This document shows, piece by piece, positions 60,445 through 64,000 of a stretch of 64,000 nucleotides of DNA (its first letter is position 1; each line of letters begins with the position of its first letter). The notes below the pieces were generated by a model that searched no databases, had not been told where the DNA came from, and was given only the letters and a program-made list of their open reading frames with translations. The position numbers and the translations under genes were made by a program. The stretch is taken from NCBI GenBank assembly GCA_934486735.1, contig CAKSQL010000001.1:62001-126000 (forward strand), read 5' to 3'. The DNA comes from an uncultured Clostridia bacterium (GTDB lineage: Bacteria > Bacillota > Clostridia > UBA1381).

Positions 60445-62337
60445 ATGGAGGGAAATATTTCGAAAAAAAGAGGACTTGTAAGCGAAATTACAAATGATGA
60501 TTTGGATTATATCTCGGTTAAAGTAGAAGCTACTTTCAAGAAAAAAGCCGATGCTGACAGTGTGTATACAAAATCGGATATTGATTCATTGCTTGATGGC
60601 AAGCAGGACACGCTGACCTTTGACGACACACCGACCTCGGGCAGTAATAACCCGGTTAAAAGCGACGGTATCAAGACGGAGCTTGACAAAAAAGCGAACA
60701 CTTCCGACGTATACACAAGAACGGAAGTAGATACAGAACTGGACAAAAAAGCGAATACTACAGAAGTATACACCAAAGCAGAAACCGATACCAAACTTGA
60801 CAAAAAGCAAAACATTCTCACATTTGACGACACACCGACAGTGGGCAGCAATAACCCGGTTAAAAGCGGCGGGGTAAAGGCTGCGTTAGATGGAAAAGCT
60901 GACAAAGGTGGAGTATATAAAAAGAATGAAGTATACAATAAGTCGGAAATAGACTCTAAGCTATTGAATGTATACACTCATTATAGAGGAGCATCTGATT
61001 TATCAACATTCTATATGACTGCAAATGCAAATCAGGTGTTAGATTATACTTTTTCAGAAACAGAGTTTACATATGACGTAAATATAACTTATCCATCAAA
61101 TACAGCAATATGGAACTTGTCTTTTTCTGTAGATGAGGACTATGGTTACAGTAAAACAGAGGTATTACTTGCTTCATCACATTGTCCATTTTTAAATGTG
61201 GGAAATAAAATTACAATTAAGTTTGACGATGGTGCACGCTGTGAAACGACAGTTATCTCAAATGACAGTTTTAGCTTAACCGCTATTGGCAATTTCACTT
61301 ATGCTCCAAAACAAGGTGACGGTTCAATTGATAAAAGCAGAGTAGTATCATTGATATTATCATGTACAATTTATGTTAAACATGGGGATAATATTGCCCT
61401 TGTGGAACTTTCTGACAAGTCCAGATTCCTTGATAATTTAAGCGGTAAAAGTCAGAGTGTATTAATATTTGACAGCACCCCCACAGCAGGCAGCGAAAAT
61501 CCGGTAACTTCGAACGGAATCAAAACAGCCATTGATTGTCTTAAATCCGCGTCCATACCGCACACAACCGTTTCGGGGTATCCGATGACGGTAACCGACC
61601 ATTTAGGCGGCGAAAACGTGCTTGACTACAAGATATACGGCAACTCGGTTCAAAACGGCACGCCCGCAGCCGACACACCTATTGACATTCAATCGGTCGG
61701 CGATTTGGTGACAGACACCGCAAGCGAGTATTACGGGAAATACGATATACCGCTGTATGTCGGCGGAGTGCTGACAACTCACATCTATCTGAATGCGCCA
61801 TTGCGAAAGGTCGGAAACTCAGCGGACTATATCGACTTCAAAACTCAAAAGGTTGTCAGATATATTAAAGAGCAAACATTTAACGGCAGTGAAGCGTGGA
61901 ATTACCGTGATAGTGACCATTTGCTGCATGTATCTGTACCTGGTTTGGCAAGTTCAGCCTATTGCGTTTCAACGCACTTTTTGGACGAAAACAGAAAGGA
62001 TTCAAGCACTACGCCATATTTAAGACCGGTTACAAATGTTTTGAGATTGTATCAGCAGCCAAGCAATGTTCTTTGGTCGACAGCTGCTGAATTTAAAGCA
62101 TTTTTAACCGCTCAAAAGACAGCAGGCACACCGCTGATTGTCGATTATGTGCTTAGTACACCCACAGAAGAAAGTATATCGGCGGCAGATTTTTCACTGC
62201 CTGACGGAGAGATAGTCAGTATGGCGGCAGGAACGGAAACAGCACCGTCTAAAATAGACCTTGAATATTATCAGGACATAAACAAAGTAATCGCGGAGAT
62301 AAAAGCCGCAATCTTATCAAACGGAGGTAATGTATAA
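60445..62337 (+). CDS. Tail fibre/receptor-binding protein
   Basis: The 630-residue protein has an N-terminal region of short helical repeats (YTKSDIDSLLDGKQDTLTFD, ELDKKANTSDVYTRTEVD, KLDKKQNILTFDDTPTVG), typical of trimeric fibre shafts (to about 175). A beta-rich central part follows. The segment YPMTVTDHLGGENVLDYKI then leads a phage domain seen in many fibre or baseplate proteins. The C-terminus is beta-rich. It probably contacts the host surface. Confidence 0.78.
   Translation: MEGNISKKRGLVSEITNDDLDYISVKVEATFKKKADADSVYTKSDIDSLLDGKQDTLTFDDTPTSGSNNPVKSDGIKTELDKKANTSDVYTRTEVDTELDKKANTTEVYTKAETDTKLDKKQNILTFDDTPTVGSNNPVKSGGVKAALDGKADKGGVYKKNEVYNKSEIDSKLLNVYTHYRGASDLSTFYMTANANQVLDYTFSETEFTYDVNITYPSNTAIWNLSFSVDEDYGYSKTEVLLASSHCPFLNVGNKITIKFDDGARCETTVISNDSFSLTAIGNFTYAPKQGDGSIDKSRVVSLILSCTIYVKHGDNIALVELSDKSRFLDNLSGKSQSVLIFDSTPTAGSENPVTSNGIKTAIDCLKSASIPHTTVSGYPMTVTDHLGGENVLDYKIYGNSVQNGTPAADTPIDIQSVGDLVTDTASEYYGKYDIPLYVGGVLTTHIYLNAPLRKVGNSADYIDFKTQKVVRYIKEQTFNGSEAWNYRDSDHLLHVSVPGLASSAYCVSTHFLDENRKDSSTTPYLRPVTNVLRLYQQPSNVLWSTAAEFKAFLTAQKTAGTPLIVDYVLSTPTEESISAADFSLPDGEIVSMAAGTETAPSKIDLEYYQDINKVIAEIKAAILSNGGNV
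60616..60880 (+). repeat. Direct repeats in the fibre gene
   Basis: The stretch at about 60618-60677 (TTTGACGACACACCGAC ... AACCCGGTTAAAAGC) is repeated at about 60822-60880, and a third diverged copy of the encoded motif FDxTPTxGSxNPVxSxG lies near 61470. Copies are collinear with the shaft repeats and can recombine to vary fibre length. Confidence 0.7.
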
Positions 62338-62540
62338 TGTTTAACTACAGAGAATTTTTAATGCAGGGTTTCAGAAACGCAGTCGGAAAAATGCAGGACT
62401 ATCAGGTCATATTAAACGCCAACGGCTATTACGAAAAAGGCGTACTGACCGAAGATGATTTAGCGGAATTGCAGGAGCTGATTAACGCGAAAAACGCACC
62501 GCAGGAGATAACGGAGGCTGAGAGCGATGAAATTGTATAA
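62337..62540 (+). CDS. Small XkdX-like phage protein
   Basis: The 67-residue protein MFNYREFLMQGFRNAVGKMQ, YYEKGVLTEDDLAELQELI resembles the XkdX-type small proteins encoded between fibre and holin. Starts in the TAATG overlap. Function not known. Confidence 0.55.
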   Translation: MFNYREFLMQGFRNAVGKMQDYQVILNANGYYEKGVLTEDDLAELQELINAKNAPQEITEAESDEIV

Positions 62541-62970
62541 ATTTATTGTAAGCACAATCATGGCAGGAATAACGGCGTATCTCTATCGGGTATCAATTCC
62601 GATAATCGTACTAATATGTTTCATGGCATTGGACTACGCGACCGGAATCTGCGCCGCATGGGTCAACGGTGTGCTGAACAGTAAAATCGGCGTGTTGGGT
62701 ATCATCAAAAAAGTGTGCTATTTGGTTGTGATATGTGTCGCTATGGGCGTTGATTATTTGATATATACCGGTCTCGCCCAGGCAGGCATACATATAGCAC
62801 TGTCATATCTTGTCGGAATGATTGTCACGATTTGGTTGATAATCAACGAGATGATATCCATACTTGAAAATACGGCAAAAATAAGCGGTAAATCCGCTCC
62901 GCCCATGCTGCAAAAACTGCTTGCCAAGCTGAAAAACACAGTTGAGGAAAGGAGCGACGGCGATGAGTGA
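62527..62970 (+). CDS. Holin
   Basis: The 147-residue protein has about three to four membrane segments (about 8-40, 55-80, 88-115) and the pattern ALDYATGICAAWVNGVLNSK ... GVLGIIKKVCYLVVICVAMG of the Phage_holin_4 (TcdE/Bhl-type) family. It makes the membrane holes that let the endolysin out. It overlaps the endolysin gene region by 8 bases. Confidence 0.88.
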   Translation: MKLYKFIVSTIMAGITAYLYRVSIPIIVLICFMALDYATGICAAWVNGVLNSKIGVLGIIKKVCYLVVICVAMGVDYLIYTGLAQAGIHIALSYLVGMIVTIWLIINEMISILENTAKISGKSAPPMLQKLLAKLKNTVEERSDGDE

Positions 62971-63637
62971 CATAACAACCGCATGCAGGGATATTAACGA
63001 GCTGACACCTGCCGCAAAGAGAGCCTGTATGCGCTTTCTTGAACGATGTGAGGAACGCGGACTGAAAGTCCGTATAACCGAGACCTACCGCTCGCAGGAA
63101 CGGCAGAATTACTTGTATGAGCAAGGCAGAACACGCAAAGGCAAAGTAGTCACATGGACGAAAAACAGCCGCCACACAAGCCGCAGGGCGTGGGATATAT
63201 GTCAGAACGTCAAAGGCAAGGAATACGCTGACAGCGGATTTTTCAAGGCGTGCGGACAGATTGCCAAAGAACTCGGCATAACATGGGGCGGCACATGGAA
63301 ACAAGCCGATACGCCGCATTTTGAGATTGACACAAATTGGACAGAATCAAAGGAGGATAATGCAATGACACAGCAGGAAAGAGAAAAATTTAATGCACTG
63401 GTGGAAGCGGTGGAGAATCTGACGCATACAGTCGATAAACTCGCCGATAGGATAAGGACACTCGAAAACCCGATGATATATAACTATATTGACGAGAATA
63501 TGCCGCTCTGGGCGAGGGATACCATTCAAAAACTTGTCGATAAGGGTTTGCTTGTGGGCGATGAGAACGGTCTGCATTTGACCGATAATGACTTGAAACA
63601 GTTTGTTATAAATGACAGAGCCGGATTGTATGATTGA
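62963..63637 (+). CDS. M15-family endolysin
   Basis: This 224-residue protein carries an N-terminal M15 (VanY-like) peptidase with zinc ligands His71, Asp78 and His119 (NSRHTSRRAWDICQ; TPHFEID) and ETYRSQERQNYLY. The C-terminus (about 168-224: NMPLWARDTIQKLVDKGLLV) looks like half an SLH/wall-binding repeat. It cuts the stem peptide of peptidoglycan. ATG 62963 follows AAAGGAG; no signal peptide, so export depends on the holin. Confidence 0.87.
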   Translation: MSDITTACRDINELTPAAKRACMRFLERCEERGLKVRITETYRSQERQNYLYEQGRTRKGKVVTWTKNSRHTSRRAWDICQNVKGKEYADSGFFKACGQIAKELGITWGGTWKQADTPHFEIDTNWTESKEDNAMTQQEREKFNALVEAVENLTHTVDKLADRIRTLENPMIYNYIDENMPLWARDTIQKLVDKGLLVGDENGLHLTDNDLKQFVINDRAGLYD

Positions 63638-63647
63638 GGTGTCTGCC

Positions 63648-64000
63648 ATGTATAACCCGTACGTAAAAAACACAAGGAAAATTTTTGGTATGAATGATGA
63701 TTCTCAAAGTCAAGACTATCAAAAAAAGACAAAGTCACTGTTATCCTATGATGATTTGACGAAAACTATAAACCCGTTTTTAGATAAGAATGGGAATGTA
63801 TTTAACAAATACATGGACTATCAGGCTATTTTGGACAATCCGAATGCAAGCGCAAAGACCAAGGAGTTTATATCGCAGGCGACCGGTCTTTCTCAAACAC
63901 CCGTCGAACCTATTCAAACCGAAGAAGTCTCAGCAAAGCAGCCCTCTGAATCTACGGGATATGGCAATAACGGACGCATCGGATTTATATCCGGGAAATA
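63648..64000 (+). CDS. Phage protein, start only (truncated by window)
   Basis: ATG 63648 follows GAGGTG. About 117 residues are seen (MYNPYVKNTRKIFGMNDDSQ), polar, Gln/Ser-rich and mostly disordered-looking. It may be a DNA-ejection or internal head protein given the short-tail layout, but nothing in the visible part shows this. Confidence 0.6.
   Translation, partial: MYNPYVKNTRKIFGMNDDSQSQDYQKKTKSLLSYDDLTKTINPFLDKNGNVFNKYMDYQAILDNPNASAKTKEFISQATGLSQTPVEPIQTEEVSAKQPSESTGYGNNGRIGFISGK

Larger units (their letters stand above)
29549..64000. mobile_element. Prophage integrated at tRNA-Ser(GCU), right end beyond the window
   Basis: The element begins at the tRNA 3' end and runs integrase, repressor region, recombination and replication genes, late regulator, terminase, head, tail, lysis, all collinear as in temperate phages. 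The attachment core is expected within the tRNA T-arm and acceptor, but the second copy (attR) is not visible, so exact borders are not proven. Genes look intact except one frameshift at 47.3 kb. There is no tape measure, tail tube or sheath gene before the lysis genes, which fits a short-tailed virion. At least 34.4 kb of the element is in view. Confidence 0.93.

Noticed and set aside
49385..63637. Siphovirus or myovirus tail module
   Set aside because: No tape measure, tube, sheath or tail-chaperone frameshift is present between the capsid and fibre genes.

Overview
The window comes from a low-to-mid GC Clostridia-type Firmicute (Bacillota). The evidence is the gene order ecfA1-ecfA2-ecfT-truA, strong GGAGG ribosome sites, near-consensus TTGACA/TATAAT promoters, SLH-anchored surface proteins and encoded CCA ends on the tRNAs. 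The species cannot be named from the sequence.

Region 1 (1-9.7 kb) is housekeeping. It holds the end of an ECF vitamin-transporter core (ecfA1, ecfA2, ecfT), truA, a beta-propeller lipoprotein, a CvpA-like membrane protein and ilvD, all read rightward with overlaps or short gaps. Then come rpsT with its own promoter and terminator, a leftward CpXC-domain protein, and the ammonium pair glnK-amt. A perfect promoter precedes glnK, followed by a 69-nt, 33-bp inverted repeat that looks like an attenuator.

Region 2 (9.8-29 kb) is a mostly leftward glycan-degradation and cell-surface locus. It contains a membrane protein, a decayed heparinase-like pseudogene, a heparinase II/III lyase, a LamG-like secreted protein, a 1199-residue S-layer-anchored beta-helix enzyme, two more SLH proteins, a second secreted LamG-like protein, a GH88 unsaturated glucuronyl hydrolase and a divergent AraC regulator. 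A broken GH38 alpha-mannosidase ends the region. The lyase plus unsaturated glucuronyl hydrolase suggest a uronic-acid-containing polysaccharide that is cut at the surface and finished inside the cell. Two copies of a MITE-like element lie in opposite orientation around the LamG/GH88/AraC block.

Region 3 (29.3 kb to the window end) starts with tRNA-Ser(UGA) and tRNA-Ser(GCU). A prophage sits against the second. Its leftward lysogeny arm has an integrase, a membrane protein, a membrane-tethered ImmA-like peptidase, a small membrane protein and a large HTH repressor. The control region has two matching operators, a rightward promoter and about 330 nt of abutting hairpins with no gene. Rightward early genes include a Cro-like protein, a LysM membrane protein, an SbcC-like ATPase with a PD-(D/E)XK nuclease, SSB, an ERCC4 nuclease, a CHC2 primase, a DUF927 helicase, an iteron-like repeat cluster, and a run of small Cys-rich proteins including a Lar-like one. 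The late region has a DUF1492/RinA-like regulator, terminase, portal, scaffold, capsid, connectors, a 898-residue tail protein carrying BspA-like leucine-rich repeats, a fibre, holin and M15 endolysin. No tape measure or sheath is visible, so a short-tailed (podovirus-like) virion is likely. The right end of the prophage is outside the window.

The most unusual items are the hairpin-packed region at 34.58-34.91 kb, the pair of membrane proteins sharing a YHxxxC...CxxC tail in the lysogeny arm, the LRR-bearing tail protein, the glnK leader and the inverted MITE pair.
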